Assembly: GCA_963573315.1 (NCBI GenBank)
Contig: OY752143.1
Span: 310,001 to 374,000 of the forward strand
Direction: 5' to 3'
DNA from: Entomortierella parvispora
Taxonomy: Eukaryota > Mortierellomycota > Mortierellomycetes > Mortierellales > Mortierellaceae
DNA length: 64,000 bases
Shown here: positions 44,743-57,600 of the stretch, piece by piece
How positions within the stretch are numbered: the stretch's first letter is position 1
Layout: each line of letters begins with the position of its first letter
Program-made: the position numbers and the translations under genes
Notes under the pieces: model-generated
Told to the model about the DNA's origin: nothing
The model's input: only the letters and a program-made list of their open reading frames with translations
Databases searched by the model: none

Positions 44743-46095
44743 TCAAGAGTCCATGGATTCAAACTCGGTCTGTGCCCTCATGGCCTCGACCCATTGGGCC
44801 ACCGGGTCCGGCATCATCGTCGGTCGACTCGTTAGCGCCGCTGTTTCGTGCACCAAAAGCACCACATTGTCGCCGTCCTTGAGCGCAAACATGTACAACG
44901 CCTCCTGATCGCCCTCAATGATCTCCAATCCGGATTCACTGCTGTCGTTCCTGCGAAACAGAGTGAACTCTGGCCAGGACTCGTCTTCTGACCCTTCCTC
45001 AAATGATGGATTCAGCTGTGAATAGAGTGTCTTTTTGAATCGACGAACTGTCTCGAGCTAAGTGGTTGTAGAGAAAGAAGAAGAAGAGAGAGAGAGATGC
45101 AATTGCAAGGGGTTAGAGAGAAAGAAAAAACCACAGAAAACGATTATAGTATTGATATGTTTTTTGTGCAAAGGGCAAGTTTGCATGGTTCAGGTGGGCA
45201 GACAAGGTGAGGAGGCCGATCCATGGTCGATTTACCACACTCTAGAGAATACTATTTGTGTTCTGTGTGAGGGAATAAGATGAACAAGCGTTTTTCTTCT
45301 TTGCTCCTTACGTTGTCTACAACGACCTCATCGCTGGGTCGTCCTGGGGCGTTCAATGATTTCCATGACAGAGTTTCCAAAGGTGTTGAAAGGTCGCCCA
45401 ACTTGTATTCGACATTGACTTTGGCAAAGTAATTGACATTGGATCCAATACTAAAAGACAGAAAAAGAAGTCATCGTCTATGTCAGCGCTTTTTCCCTTT
45501 TTTTTGCATGTAGTCTGTTTCTGAGTTTTATCCACAAAGACTTGGATTTGGACTTGATAGTAAGAGGTAGGATCGCTTTTGGTAAAGAAAATAGTGCAAG
45601 ACCAACGACCGTTTTTTTTTTCTTTTCTTTGACACAAATCGAGGGGTGAGTGTCAGAAAAGGCGGTAGGGTTCAAAGAAAGGGAGAGAAAGATGGATGGT
45701 AGAGAGAAAAGAAACTCCAAAGATGGGATGTGAAAAGAAAGAGAGGGGAAGGAGGAGGAGGAAAGAGAAACAGGACCGAGGGATATGATCCAAGGACCTC
45801 TTTTTTTTTTTTTTTTTGTTGTTTGCTGTCCTGTCTGATCTGTCTCCAAATGCACTGGACATGAAAAACCCCCTTTTTAAGGTGTGATAACAAAGAGTTC
45901 CGAAAGGATGTGCCCATACCTTGTTAGATCTCGGGTGCCGGCGCATCGTCGCAGGCCGCTTGAGAGTGGACGCGACAGAGGCGTAAACAAAGAGTCGTCA
46001 ATTTTTTCGGAGGAAGAGTCCGAGTGCAATTTCGAGTCGACGCGGGCATGTGTGGACTGGAAAAAGTCGCCGGCTGGGAGTCGATGTTCGGCCAT
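44743..46095 (-). CDS. Unrecognised protein, about 209 residues
   Basis: Three exons are inferred: 46095-45920, 45450-45312 and 45057-44743. Phases agree and splice sites are canonical. An upstream in-frame ATG at 46101 would add two residues. The N-terminal 60 residues are polar and Ser-rich (DSSSEKIDDSLFTPLSRPL). The middle holds alternating strand-like segments (SNVNYFAKVNVEYKLGDL, SDEVVVDNLETVRRFKKTLY). The C-terminal half has FTLFRR, EALYMFALKDGDNVVLLVHE and a final helix PDPVAQWVEAMRAQ. This mixed alpha/beta pattern with low repeat content argues for a real soluble protein. No family is recognised, and no signal peptide, membrane span or catalytic motif is visible. A PH-like or adaptor fold is conceivable but unsupported. 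Confidence 0.6.
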
Positions 46096-48781
46096 GGTCA
46101 TTTCAAGAAGAGTCGTAATGGCGAATATGGCAAAAAAAAAAGGGAAGAGGAAGAGAAAAGGTGAGGGATATTTGTCAGAAAGAGGGTAGATGGGAATAAA
46201 AACGTGGGATGGAGATCAAGTTAATAGGGAGAGGATGGGGTGGATCAAATAGAGTGAGGGAGAGGTAAAAACTACTGAAAGAGAAGAGAGCGGACAGAGA
46301 ATTAAGAGTGAAGGATAGGGTTGAAGATCAGGGTTGATGCGTGGAGTAAAGGAAAGGGAGGGTTCAGGGATAGGATGGAGATCGTTGCAACAAAAAAAAA
46401 GAAAAAGACTGTTGAGAGAAGGAGAACAAAGGAGAAACGAAGGATACAAAGAGAACAAAGAAAACAAAAAAGAGAGGGAAGAATGCAGAAGGTGCGGCCG
46501 ATATAAATACGAAAATATCCAAAGGGCATTGGGTTCATGGCCATGCACCGTCCACGATGGAGAGCCAAGAACATGGCACTCGCAAGGGCTGGTTCCTATT
46601 TTTTCTTCTTTTCTGTTCGATCCTTCCTGTGATCCTCCCTTGGACCCGATCCCGCACATCCACTGTCGTTGCACAAAACGGTTCCCCGCACGGAACACAG
46701 CTCCACTCAACTCGCCCTTTTTTTTGTTGCTTGCACACAAGCTTGACACCACGGTTTCCCGCCCAAAAAAAGTGGTGTGTTGTTTGTTGTTTTTGATGAA
46801 GCTCGATGCAACACCAAGGGGTCAAAAGGTCGAACAAAGGCATCCTTTCTTCACTCATTCAATTGGAAAGTGAAAACAGAGTTGTGCACGAACGAACGAA
46901 TGCCCTTTAGCAAGTAGGCAACAACAACAACACGGAGCAACAAGCAACGCAAGGAAGCAAGGGAAAGAATAAAGAACAGTGGGTCCAAAAAAAAAAAAAA
47001 AAAAAAAAAAAAAGGAGGGAGAGCACAGAGAAGCATCATCATAATCATCATCATTTTCCATCATTGCTCATCGGATCCGGGTACCGTACTTAACGATGAG
47101 CAAAGATGAGGTGCCTCACGCAAGGAACCAGACAAGAACCCGATTGTATCTGACGAGTGTGCGACTGAAAAGGCACCTGTATGCCGAGGGTAAGGCACAG
47201 GCATGGCACACCCAAACCGTCCCCGATTCGCAACGGAAAAAAGAGGTAAAAAAAAGGGGGGGAGAGAAGATGGAAGGGTTGGTTGGTTACCATGGTCACG
47301 ACAGGGGGTGGGGGGGGGGGGGGGGGAGACAGGATGGGAGGGGACAAGGCGCGAAAGAGCGAGAGAATGTGTTGCCTTCAAACAAACGGCAGGGGAACGC
47401 ACAGGAATAAAAAAAGACAAATGGCACTGATTCTCTTGCATTATTGCCATATGGTCACTGGGTGAACAATGGGCATGGATGATCAACCTACCGCGTTGAT
47501 CTGACGGTTGCAGAGTCTTCATTCCTGATGTAGGGTTCGCAAAAAACAGTCGGGTTCAAAGAGCAAAAGGCGTAGCACGAGTCCAAGACGGAAGCGTCAA
47601 GAGCGACAACCAAAAAAAAAACAGGGGTTGATCAGAAAGAAGTAACAAAGGCTGGAGCAAGCAAGAAAGAGAGGATAGGCAGATCACAGGGGGTGCGCCA
47701 ACAGCAACAAAGGTAACGATAGAGCGGGGGATGGGAAGGGAAAGAGGGAAAAGCAACCAAACCAAGCGAGGGACAGACGACTTGTCCATCCCTTCCCTTC
47801 CAGCCACAGCGAGGGAAACCGGAACATGGAATCAGGCGAGTGCGAATGTGGTCTGACCCAACGACAATTGTGAACCCGTTCCGTTGCTGTCATGAACGGT
47901 CTGAACCTCGACTTGTTTGGTTTCTCTCTGATCGGCCGGGGTGAACTAGAAGCTGACAGGAGAGGGCGGGTAAGAAAAGAAAAAAGGGATCAGAGATGGG
48001 ACCGCAGCAGGGACCTGTTCCTTCCAAGGGACCAAAGAGATCGCTCCAATTGCATCTGATCTGCATCTGCATGGTTGCGCTGCGGGGTCGGGGGCAGGGC
48101 CAATGCATGGGGTGGTTGTCCTTCCTGGGGTCCTGCAGGGAGGAGACCGTTCTCTTCTTTCCTTTCTCTCTCTCTCTTTCTCTCCCTTTCCCGCTCGCTC
48201 GTCCGCACCTTCTGGGCTGTTTCTTTCGACTCTGTGCCTGGGTAGAGCAAGGGCGAGGGCAGAGGGGACCAAGGGGTCGTAGAAACGTACACAAAGACAA
48301 AAGAGATTGCCGACGCGTCTTACAAACAAAAAGATCTTTGTGGGCATTATTGACGCGTAATCAAATGAGGGCTCTTTGATTGCAGTCTGTTGTCTACCAG
48401 TTCTCGTTTGTTCTATCCCTGCGGATGGAAATAGAAGAATCTCCTGTAGAAACGACCTTGCAGAGAAGTTCTTTCATGGATGGTTGATCGGGACATGACG
48501 AGGACACCACAGTGCATTCCGATCAGGGATGGACCATCTGTTTCTTGAGAATGGCCACCTCTTCAGCTGGATATAAGCAGCCCTGGCATGATGTTTGTTC
48601 TCTCTCCCTGCTTGGATCATCTCCATCGTCATCTGTCAGCAAATCAACCGGCCCCCTGTTCCTCCTCTCCTACTATTCCTCTGATATCTGCTTCAACTCT
48701 GCTCCAACAGCAGTAATCCCATTCCCCCTCCACAGTCACCTCTTTTGCGCCTCACACTAGCAATAGGTACCAATCAGCATC
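46096..48781. other. Intergenic region between divergent unrecognised genes
   Basis: About 2.7 kb. It contains GA-rich DNA (46200-46480), a 24-base A run (about 46987-47012), a 17-base G run (47310-47326) and CT-rich DNA (48150-48190). Frames here are short and low-complexity. No exon is supported. Confidence 0.5.
47310..47326 (+). repeat. G homopolymer of 17
   Basis: Preceded by GGGGG at 47304-47308 with a single T between. It is a candidate quadruplex and a likely sequencing-error hotspot. Confidence 0.9.
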
Positions 48782-49369
48782 ATGTCCTTTCCATGCACAG
48801 ATGCCAACGATCCAGCTTCGCATTGCGTCGGACTGCACCAATCTGCCCACCTGCCATTCGATTATGGCCAAAGTTCCAGGGCTCTGATCTTTAACAACAG
48901 TGGATGCACTGGCTTTGACAGCAGTACCTTTAGCAGTTTCCAAGACCCTTCCAATGACAACAACAACACCAACATCAACAACACCTTGTGTGCAGGGCCC
49001 CCTGAGCCGGTCGTCGATTACGTAGGCGCTCTCCAATATTTGTTTTCGCACGCCAAAGAAAGTGAGGCGGCTAGGGAGCTTTGTAGCGAGATAGAGTTGA
49101 GCTTGGAACCCCCCGTTGAAGCAGGCGTTCTGCAGTATCTGTTTCGAATGAAGGCCATCGGAAGGTTACAAGACTGGCCTCTGTTGTTTGGAGAAGGCAA
49201 TTCGTTTATAGTGTACTTGCTGCAAAAGATGGAGAGGGACGAGTTCCCGGCGGCGAGCGTGAATGAACGCGCAATCTGGAATGACCGCCGTCGAGAGACA
49301 GCCGAGTGGGTCAAGGAACGGACCAAACAGCGCACGCTGACCATGGTCGCACAGTCTGCATTCTGCTGA
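48782..49369 (+). CDS. Unrecognised single-exon protein, 195 residues
   Basis: The open frame runs from ATG 48782 to the stop at 49367-49369. The N-terminal 75 residues are polar with an Asn-rich run. Residues about 78-190 are helical and charged. They include two short look-alike segments, VGALQYLFSHAKE and AGVLQYLFRMKA, followed by WPLLFGEGNSFIVYLLQKME and a basic C-terminus (RRRETAEWVKERTKQR). The balanced composition is unlike the surrounding simple-sequence DNA, which supports a real gene. No family is recognised. Upstream exons cannot be excluded. Confidence 0.5.
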   Translation: MSFPCTDANDPASHCVGLHQSAHLPFDYGQSSRALIFNNSGCTGFDSSTFSSFQDPSNDNNNTNINNTLCAGPPEPVVDYVGALQYLFSHAKESEAARELCSEIELSLEPPVEAGVLQYLFRMKAIGRLQDWPLLFGEGNSFIVYLLQKMERDEFPAASVNERAIWNDRRRETAEWVKERTKQRTLTMVAQSAFC

Positions 49370-49881
49370 AGGCTCGCGCGACAAGCAACAAAAATAAAAT
49401 AAAAACGCCACCAATTTTATTCAAGTGATAATCGCAGTGCTGCAAGGCACAGGCTTACGAGGTAATAACGAGCAACATCTGACAGACACACTTAGAAAAC
49501 GCCTTCATGATAGTCCTGTGGTATTGCGTAATTCCCCTTTCTCGTCCCAAAAGTAGCCTGCGCCAGACGTTGTTTCAGCCGTGCTTGCATGGAGGCGATG
49601 CGATGCGTTGCTTTTCAGTGCACTTCTCATCCGCTCTTTTGACAGAATCGCGCAAAAAGTGGTGACGCTAGGCACGTGACCTCGAATTTCTGAGGCGCAG
49701 GGGCAGCACCAGCAGAGCAGAGCAAAAAGGTCTGGAGGCGGAACTGACAGTGCACTGGCGGGGCTGGCTGGGTGTGCCCTTTTTCTGTCGTCTTGCGTGC
49801 CTCTCTCTTTTTGTTCTCATTTCATTTCATTTGTTCTTTATTCACCACCTTCACCCCCACAATCATACCGCAACTCCAACC
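49370..49881. promoter_or_regulatory. Intergenic promoter region of the E1 gene
   Basis: About 510 bp between two plus-strand genes. A CT-rich leader (49796-49880) precedes the E1 start, which has a CAACCATGG context. A CACGTG core lies at about 49674. Confidence 0.55.
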
Positions 49882-52800
49882 ATGGAAATCGAAAAGGAAA
49901 ATGTCATTGACGAGGGTCTCTACTCGCGCCAGTTGTACGTATCCATACTCGCACTCACTCTCTTGACTCTCATTGAGCGACTTGCATGCGCGTGGAACTC
50001 CATGGAACAATGCATTCGTCGACTGCGGATCACCCCGCCTTCATGCATCGTTTCGATACTCCTTCCTCTCCACTCCTCTCTAACCCCTCTTGTCCCTGTC
50101 CTTGCTCTCTAGATATGTTCTTGGACATGAGGCCATGAAAAAGATGAGCACCTCCAACATCCTCATTGTTGGTCTCAAGGGCCTGGGAATCGAAATTGGT
50201 AAAAAAAAAAAAGAGCGTGTTCCCACACTTTCTGCGAGAACCATAGGGACACGGACAACGAGGATAGTGAGACATCCGTACAAGGCATTGTCCTCCTTCC
50301 CCCTTGTTTGCACATGGACTGTGGCTTACCAACAGAGACCCCTTCTCCTGAATCACTTTTCTAGCCAAGAACGTTGTCCTTGCTGGAGTCAAGAGCGTCA
50401 CTCTTTACGATCCCGCCCCCGTTCAGCTCACAGACTTGTCGACCCAGGTACGAGCCTTTTCCTCTCGTCGAGACTTGCAGCCAGAGCCATCCACATGAAG
50501 TATGAGTGAATGGGTGATTAACACGCGTATTTCATCACGCTTCGCTTTCAAATAGTTCTTTTTGACAAAAGAGGATATTGGTCAGCCCCGCGATGTCGTT
50601 TCCCGGCCACGACTTGCAGAGTTGAACGCGTATGTGCCTATCCGCGTTTTGGAAGGAGAGCTCACAACCGACAAGTTGTCGCAATTCAAGGTAACGCAGG
50701 CGTCACGCTTTTTTATCACAAGTTCAGGTATGCTGAGGGAAATGACCTGACCCAAACACCTGTCCTTCATTCCTCTAGGTCATTGTCATGACCGAGACAC
50801 CATTAGAGAAGCAGCTTCAGATCAACGAATTTGCGCACGCCAACAACATTCACTTTATCTCGGCAGAAATCCACGGTCTCTTTGCCTCGGCCTTCAACGA
50901 CTTTGGCAAGAACTTTACAGTCGTCGATGTCACAGGAGAAGAGGCTCTTTCAGGAATGATTGCAGAAATCTCTTCTGAGAGCGAGGGTATTGTTACCTGC
51001 TTGGATGAGACTCGCCACGGTCTTGAGGATGGCGACCACGTTACCTTTGTAGAGATCAAGGGCTTGGAGTCGCTGAATGGATGCGCACCAAGGAAGGTCA
51101 AGGTCCTTGGACCATATACCTTCTCGATCGGTGACACCTCTGATCTCGGAACTTATGTTAGCGGAGGTCTGTTCCAGCAGGTCAAGATGCCCAAGCAGAT
51201 TGACTTTGTAAGTGTTTTTTTTTTATTTGTAATGTCTATACCATATATTTGAGGCGCTGACACTCTTCACCTTTTTCCATTCTCCATACTCCAGTTGAGC
51301 CTTAAAGAATCCATCCAAAAGCCAGAGTTTTTGATTACAGATTTTGGAAAATTTGATCGTCCCGCCCAGCTCCACGTCGGGTTCCAGGCTCTCCATGCCT
51401 TTTCTGCCAAGAACGGTCGCCAGCCCCGACCAAGAAACGAGGAGGATGCCACTGAAATTTACACCCTTGCTCAGGAAATTAACAACAAGGCCACGGAAAA
51501 GGTATACCTTGTACTAAATGGCCGAGTTGTTTTTAGGGATGTTAGTTGTGCTATCATGCTGACCATATCATAATCTTATAGGCCGAGTTGGACGAAAAGT
51601 TCATCCGTGAGCTCTCATACCAGGCTGTTGGAGACTTGTCGCCTATGGTCGCCGTCATTGGAGGAACTGTGGCACAGGAGGTTCTTAAGGCTTGCACTGG
51701 AAAGTTCAGCCCCATTCATCAGTGGATGTACTTTGATTCCTTGGAGTCTTTGCCTCAGACTGTTACCTTGACTGAGGAGGCTTGCCGACCCATTGGCTCG
51801 CGCCACGACAACCAGATCGCTGTCTTTGGAAAGGAGTTCCAGGGCAGGATCGAGAATTTCAGAGAGTTCTTGGTCGGTGCTGGTGCCATTGGTTGTGAGA
51901 TGCTCAAGAACTGGGCCATGATGGGACTCGGAACAGGTCCCCAGGGAAAGATTCACATTACAGACATGGACACTATTGAAAAGAGTAACTTGAACCGTCA
52001 GTTCTTGTTCAGACCCTCAGATGTTGGCAAGCTCAAGTCTCGCTCGGCCGCTGATGCCATTGCCAAGATGAACCCTGCCACTGTTGGCCATGTTCTTGCA
52101 TACGAGGAGCGTGTCGGTGTTGACAGTGAAAGAGTCTATGGTGACGAGTTCTTTGCCAACTTGGATGGTGTTACGAATGCTCTCGATAACTTGGATGCTC
52201 GCAAGTACATGGACAGACGCTGCGTTTACTACCGCAAGTCCCTGTTGGAGTCTGGAACACTCGGTACCAAAGGAAATGTCCAGGTTGTTGTTCCCTTTGT
52301 CACCGAGTCTTACTCATCTTCCCAGGATCCCCCAGAGACCTCGATTCCTCTGTGCACCTTGAAGAACTTCCCCAACGCCATCGAGCACACCATCCAATGG
52401 GCCCGTGACGCCTTTGAGGGATTCTTCAAGCAGCCTGCCGAGAACGCCAACCTTTATCTTAGCCAGCCCAACTATATCGAGGGCCTGCTCAAGGACAGAG
52501 GTAACAGTGCCGAGACCTTGAAGACGATCGAAAAGTACCTTGTTTCCAAGAAGCCTTTGACCTTTGAGGAGTGTATTGCTTGGGCTCGTCTTCAGTTCGA
52601 GGAGCAGTTCAACAACAACATCCAACAGCTTCTCTTCAACTTTCCCAAGGACTCTATCACCTCGACCGGTACCTTGTTCTGGAGCGCCCCCAAGCGTCCC
52701 CCAACCCCGCTCACGTTCAATATCGAGGATCCTTCCCATTTGGAGTTTATCATTGCCGCCGCCAATCTTCATGCCTTCAACTATGGTTTGAAGGGCGAGA

Positions 52801-53748
52801 CCAACCCTGAAATTTTCCGTCAAGTTCTTTCAACCGTGTCTGTTCCAGAGTTCAAGCCCAAGTCTGGTGTGAAGATCCAGGTGACGGAGACCGAGACTCT
52901 TCCAACGGAGGAGAGTGATCAGGCCGAGCTCCAAAAGCTAGTCAACACCCTCCCTGCTCCCTCGACCTTGGCAGGATATCGCCTTCACCCCGTCGAGTTT
53001 GAGAAGGACGATGACACCAACTTCCACATTGACTTTATTACGGCCACATCCAACTTGCGTGCGTCCAACTATGGCATTAACCCCGCCGACAAGCACCGCA
53101 CCAAGTTTATCGCTGGTCGTATTATTCCCGCCATTGCGACTACGACGGCGATGGTGACTGGATTGGTGTGCTTGGAGCTTTACAAGATCATTGATGGTCG
53201 CTCCAAGATTGACGATTACAAGAACGGATTTGTGAACTTGGCGCTGCCCTTCTTTGGATTCTCGGAACCCATTGCTGCCCAAAAGTTCAAGTATCACGAG
53301 ACCGAGTTCACATTGTGGGATCGGTTCGAGATTGAGGGCGATGTGACGTTGCGCGAGTTCTTGAAGTATTTCCAGGACAAGCACGAGTTGGATATTGCTA
53401 TGGTGTCGTCCGGCGTGAGCATGTTGTACACGTCGTTTATGCCCAAGGCCAAGAAGGAGGAGCGTTTGGACATGAAGTAAGTGGTTTGTTAGTGTTTTGT
53501 GTTTTCGTCTTTTGTGTTTTTGCACGCCTTTTTCTTTTTCTTTCAGAATCAGGGGTGGATTTGTTGATACTGACGAACACATCCTTTCTACTTTTTATTT
53601 TCCCCGTCATAGGTTCTCGACTTTGGTGGAGACTGTGTCTAGAAAGCCCACGCCCGCGCACGTCAAGGCATTTACTGTCGAGGTGGTATGCTATGACCGT
53701 GATGGCGAGGATGTGGAGGTCCCCTATGTCCTTGTCAAGTTTGCTTGA
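49882..53748 (+). CDS. UBA1: Ubiquitin-activating enzyme E1
   Basis: E1 adenylates ubiquitin, forms the thioester and hands it to E2 enzymes. Eight exons are inferred: 49882-49934, 50113-50198, 50365-50447, 50556-50690, 50779-51207, 51295-51501, 51582-53476 and 53613-53748, totalling 1007 residues (family about 1020). The inactive adenylation half starts with [16 protein letters not shown] and [14 protein letters not shown]. The active half has [20 protein letters not shown] (ATP-binding, about 430) and [17 protein letters not shown]. The catalytic cysteine lies in [20 protein letters not shown] at about residue 589. The ubiquitin-fold domain ends the protein ([17 protein letters not shown]). 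The donor at 49935 (GTACGT) was chosen over the one at 49939 because only it yields SRQLYVLGHE in frame. Confidence 0.98.
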
Positions 53749-54649
53749 AATACGTTTGATGTTAGAGAACAATCCATCTATTTGTCCAAATTGAACCATT
53801 AAAAACCCTTTGTTGAAACTTGACAGGATGGATCGGAGAGCGGCAATAGTCTAATGAAAGAGAAAAGAGACGTGAGAGCCACAGATAGAGAGAGAGGATC
53901 GGAGAGCAGCGATCGTGTTCATTTCCCAAGTGCCGGTGCAATATGTGGTGCCAGTGGTGGCAGAGAGGCCGTCTTGGGAGGTTCATTGAAGATTAGGCGA
54001 GAGCCAACACTTGAGCTGAAGGAAGGGAGGACAGACCAGCAAGGCTAATTGGGCGAGGGGGACAAAGCGACAGAGGAAGAGAAGCGCATTGGGCGCAAGG
54101 GGGAGGGGACAGGGCAAAAGAAAAAAAAAAAGAGCGAGGGGAGAGGGTGTGTGATGAGGTGTTTGCATGCATGCATGCATGTCCTTTCCTGTTCTTTTTC
54201 TTACTGCCGCCATCCATCCATCCCTCCATCCATTCGTCCATCTATCCATCGGATTCCAATTCACACGCATACACGCACACAGCCTCATCCCAGCCCATCA
54301 CCCAGCCAGGTTAAAAAAAGAACCAACCCTTGCGTGGTTGTCTCTCTTGTCTTTGTGCCTGACCTGAATCCCTCCCTCTCTTCCCGTTGCTGAATGCACC
54401 CCACCCACACCCATCGGCCGTTTGCTCTCCTTTTTTTATTTCTTATTCTTTCTTTCCATTCTTTCCCTTTTGAACCTTCATCCTTTCTCCCTCTTCCTGC
54501 CCTCTCATCTTCCTCATCTTGCTCATCCCAACACCCATCCTTCTCATCGGACAGCCTACAGAGAGACCTTTGTCCTTTTCCTCCTCCGCACAGGCACAAG
54601 ATAGCTGACTGGATCCCAAACGCGAGGAAACGCGCTTTCCCCTCCCGCC
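53749..54649. other. Intergenic region between UBA1 and the golgin gene
   Basis: About 900 bp between two plus-strand genes. It includes GA-rich DNA (53850-54140), an ATGC repeat (54168-54181), CATC repeats (54210-54250) and a CT-rich leader (54420-54550) before the golgin start. No exon is seen. Confidence 0.55.
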
Positions 54650-57600
54650 ATGTTCTCGTCCTTCAAGGAAAAGCTCAACACCAGTCTCTCGACCCTCCAA
54701 GAGACCCGATCTGGTGCGACGACAGCTTCCTTTGGAACAGCAGCAGCAGGGACAACAACTGACCCTTTGGTCGACACGTCAAGCCATGATCCAGAGTCGA
54801 CTATCACCTCTCCGACATCCATAACGTCGTCGTCAGCCTTGTCGTCGACTGTTACCGCTACTACCACTGCTACTGTCGGTACCGCCCCACCTTCAGTTCT
54901 GCGACAGGGCTCTATGAGCGCCCTGGGGTCATCCCTCGCTTCCAGGTTTAGTGCAGTCAGTGGAGCATCCTCTTCCTCGTTTTTCCGACGCCCACAGACC
55001 TCTGCCGCAGCATCTTCCTCCACAACTACAACAACAAGCGCAATCGAGAATCGAACCTCTACAGATCTGATCAGCTTCGACTCCAGCGGCGTGGGTGGTG
55101 GTCAGCATCATCGGTTAGTGACCTTGGTTCAGCAGCTTACTATGGATCCCAGGGACGAAAAGGCCGATCCCGCAAGATTGTCCAAGATCCGGCAAGAGTA
55201 TAGAAGAAGATCATCTACAAGCAGTAGCACTCGACCCTCTACGAGCAGTACCCGCCCAACCACCACCGCGACCCTTACAGGATCTTCTGCCATCTTCACC
55301 CTAGAAGACCTGCCTGAAAAGAAGTACAGGAACCCCCGCCGCAAACAGAACGAACGAGGCACATTCGCGGAGGACGATCAGGATGAGGACGCAGCAGAGT
55401 TGTTTAGTCAAGAGGACCAGCTGTCCCTTATTGATCTCCAAGATCCTCTTGTTGTCCGTCGATCGACTTCTACACCAAGAGCATCGCAAGAGCCGACACG
55501 GACATCGATTGGTGGCACAGGAGCAGAGATCCCGGAAGAGGTGGTGGAGAAGCTGGAGATCCTGCAGCGATACGAGACAAGGTTCCCAGGTGAGAAGCAG
55601 AAGCAGAAGCAGAAGCGGCAACAGCAGCAAAGAACGAAGGGCGGTGGCTCGAGCCGAAGGAACAGTAGCGAGGGTCTACCAAAGATCGAACGACAACGAG
55701 GCACGCACCACCCTTTATTTGGTTTTTTTTGCTTTACCATTCTTTGCTGTTTGCCGTTTTCTTGGTTGGGGATGCGGTAGAGAAAAAAGGAATGGGAGAG
55801 GGAACATATGCTGACGCAATGGATCTCTGCTTTTCCGCAACACTTCACTTCTTTTAACCTACTTGGACCTGAAAGATCGACACTAACAACCACCAAAATC
55901 TATTTCATTGTTCCGCTAACAGATTTGGCCAGGGCATTCAAAAAACTGGTTCAAGAAAAGATGGCGGCGGAGCGCGTTTTGAAAGCAACCACGGCTTTGG
56001 AGGATATGGCTGATGTGGAAGCGCTAGAGGCCCATTTGCAAAACATGTCAACCAAGAGTGAGGTATCATATTCATCGTTCCTTTACAACTCAATCCTGTA
56101 TGAATTTTTACGAGAAAAGAACCTATGGCGGCTGACGAGAAGGACTTTGGTATTTGTTTCCTCTTTAGATGTCGATGCAAGAGATTCGTCGATTGTCTGA
56201 TGAATTGAGGTTGACCATCAAGGCGAATGAAATCGAAAGTGCGTCGCAAAAGGAAACTATCGAGAATCTGCAAGGTCAAGTTGAAGCACATTTGAAGGTA
56301 AGCCAACTGGCCAGGTGGCGGTTTGTTGAATAAGAAACATCATCTTTTCTTATGGTTACTGACCCTACTATTCTTTTCCGACTTTTCATGGTCCTTTCAG
56401 GAGATCAACACGTTAAAAGCTGATAAAGAGGCATTGGTTCTTCAACTGGAGCAACAAAAACTTCAGCACCAACAAGAACGTAGCTCTGACACCGACTCGA
56501 CCAAGGTCAACTCTCTGGATCTTCATGTGACTTCAACGCCCACTTCGCCCATCCCATCGCCTTCACCCTCCTTGATATCCCTTATTGATACCTTACAGGC
56601 GGCTACAGCCATCGCAGCACCTTCATCTCCTTCTCTACCACCGCAGCCTTCTACAACACTTGTTACAGTCGCCTCCCCAACTACCCCCACCATCTCTACA
56701 ATGCCTACGATCACCACGTCTTCCACAAAAGACAAGAAGCAGCCGTCCAAGGCGACCAAGAACAAGGACCAGGCTCTTCGAGAATTGATGATTCGTCTCG
56801 AGAATGTCCTCAAGGAAAAGAACCAGGCGCGTGAGGAACAAGAGGAGGCTCAAGAGCAATTGCAAACGGTTCAGAGTCGACTGGAGAAAGAACTGGAAGT
56901 GAATCAGGCCATGGTCCAAAAGATGGATTTGCTGCAGAGTCAAGTGGCAGAGATGGAGGAGAAAGAAAGGATAATCGCAATCTTGGCCAAGAAAAGGGAG
57001 TCCGAGCTAGAGAAGGAGACTGAGGAGAAGAAGGATGTATCGGACGAGGAAGCGAACGAGATGACGTCCACCCACCCACCTTCCACTTCATCAGATCTTT
57101 CGACAAGTGCAGAGGAGCAAGACAACACGACAGAGATCCAAGAGCTCAAGGTGACCCTTGCCAAATCCGAGCAGGAATCCAGAAACGCCTCCGAGCGGGA
57201 GCAAGAGGCCTTGGTAGCCAAGCGAGAAAAGGAGCAGGCGCTAGAGGAGCTCCATGAGGCACATCAAATCCTTGAGGACTCTATCGCGCGCACCGAGAAT
57301 GAGTTGAGAGAATCGCAGGCGTTGGTGAAGCAGCTTCAAGAGTCTATTCAGACCATGGAGACAACTGAACGGGATCTCGTAAAGGCCCTCGAGGCTTCGA
57401 AGCAAGATCTGGTCGAGACTCTAGAGGAAGTCAAGGAAAAGGAACGTCTTTTGGAGCTGGAGCGAACGTGGCGCGAGGAAGCCGAAGCCAGTAGGGATGG
57501 TCTGAAACGCGAACACGAGAATTTCACCCGGGAAGCAATGAGGGATCGCGAGAACGAACAGCTTCAAAAAGACCAATCGAGACAGCAGCATGAACAGAGT

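Noticed and set aside
49935-49945. E1 first-exon donor at GTATCC (49939)
   Set aside because: It would not give the conserved SRQLYVLGHE frame; GTACGT at 49935 does.
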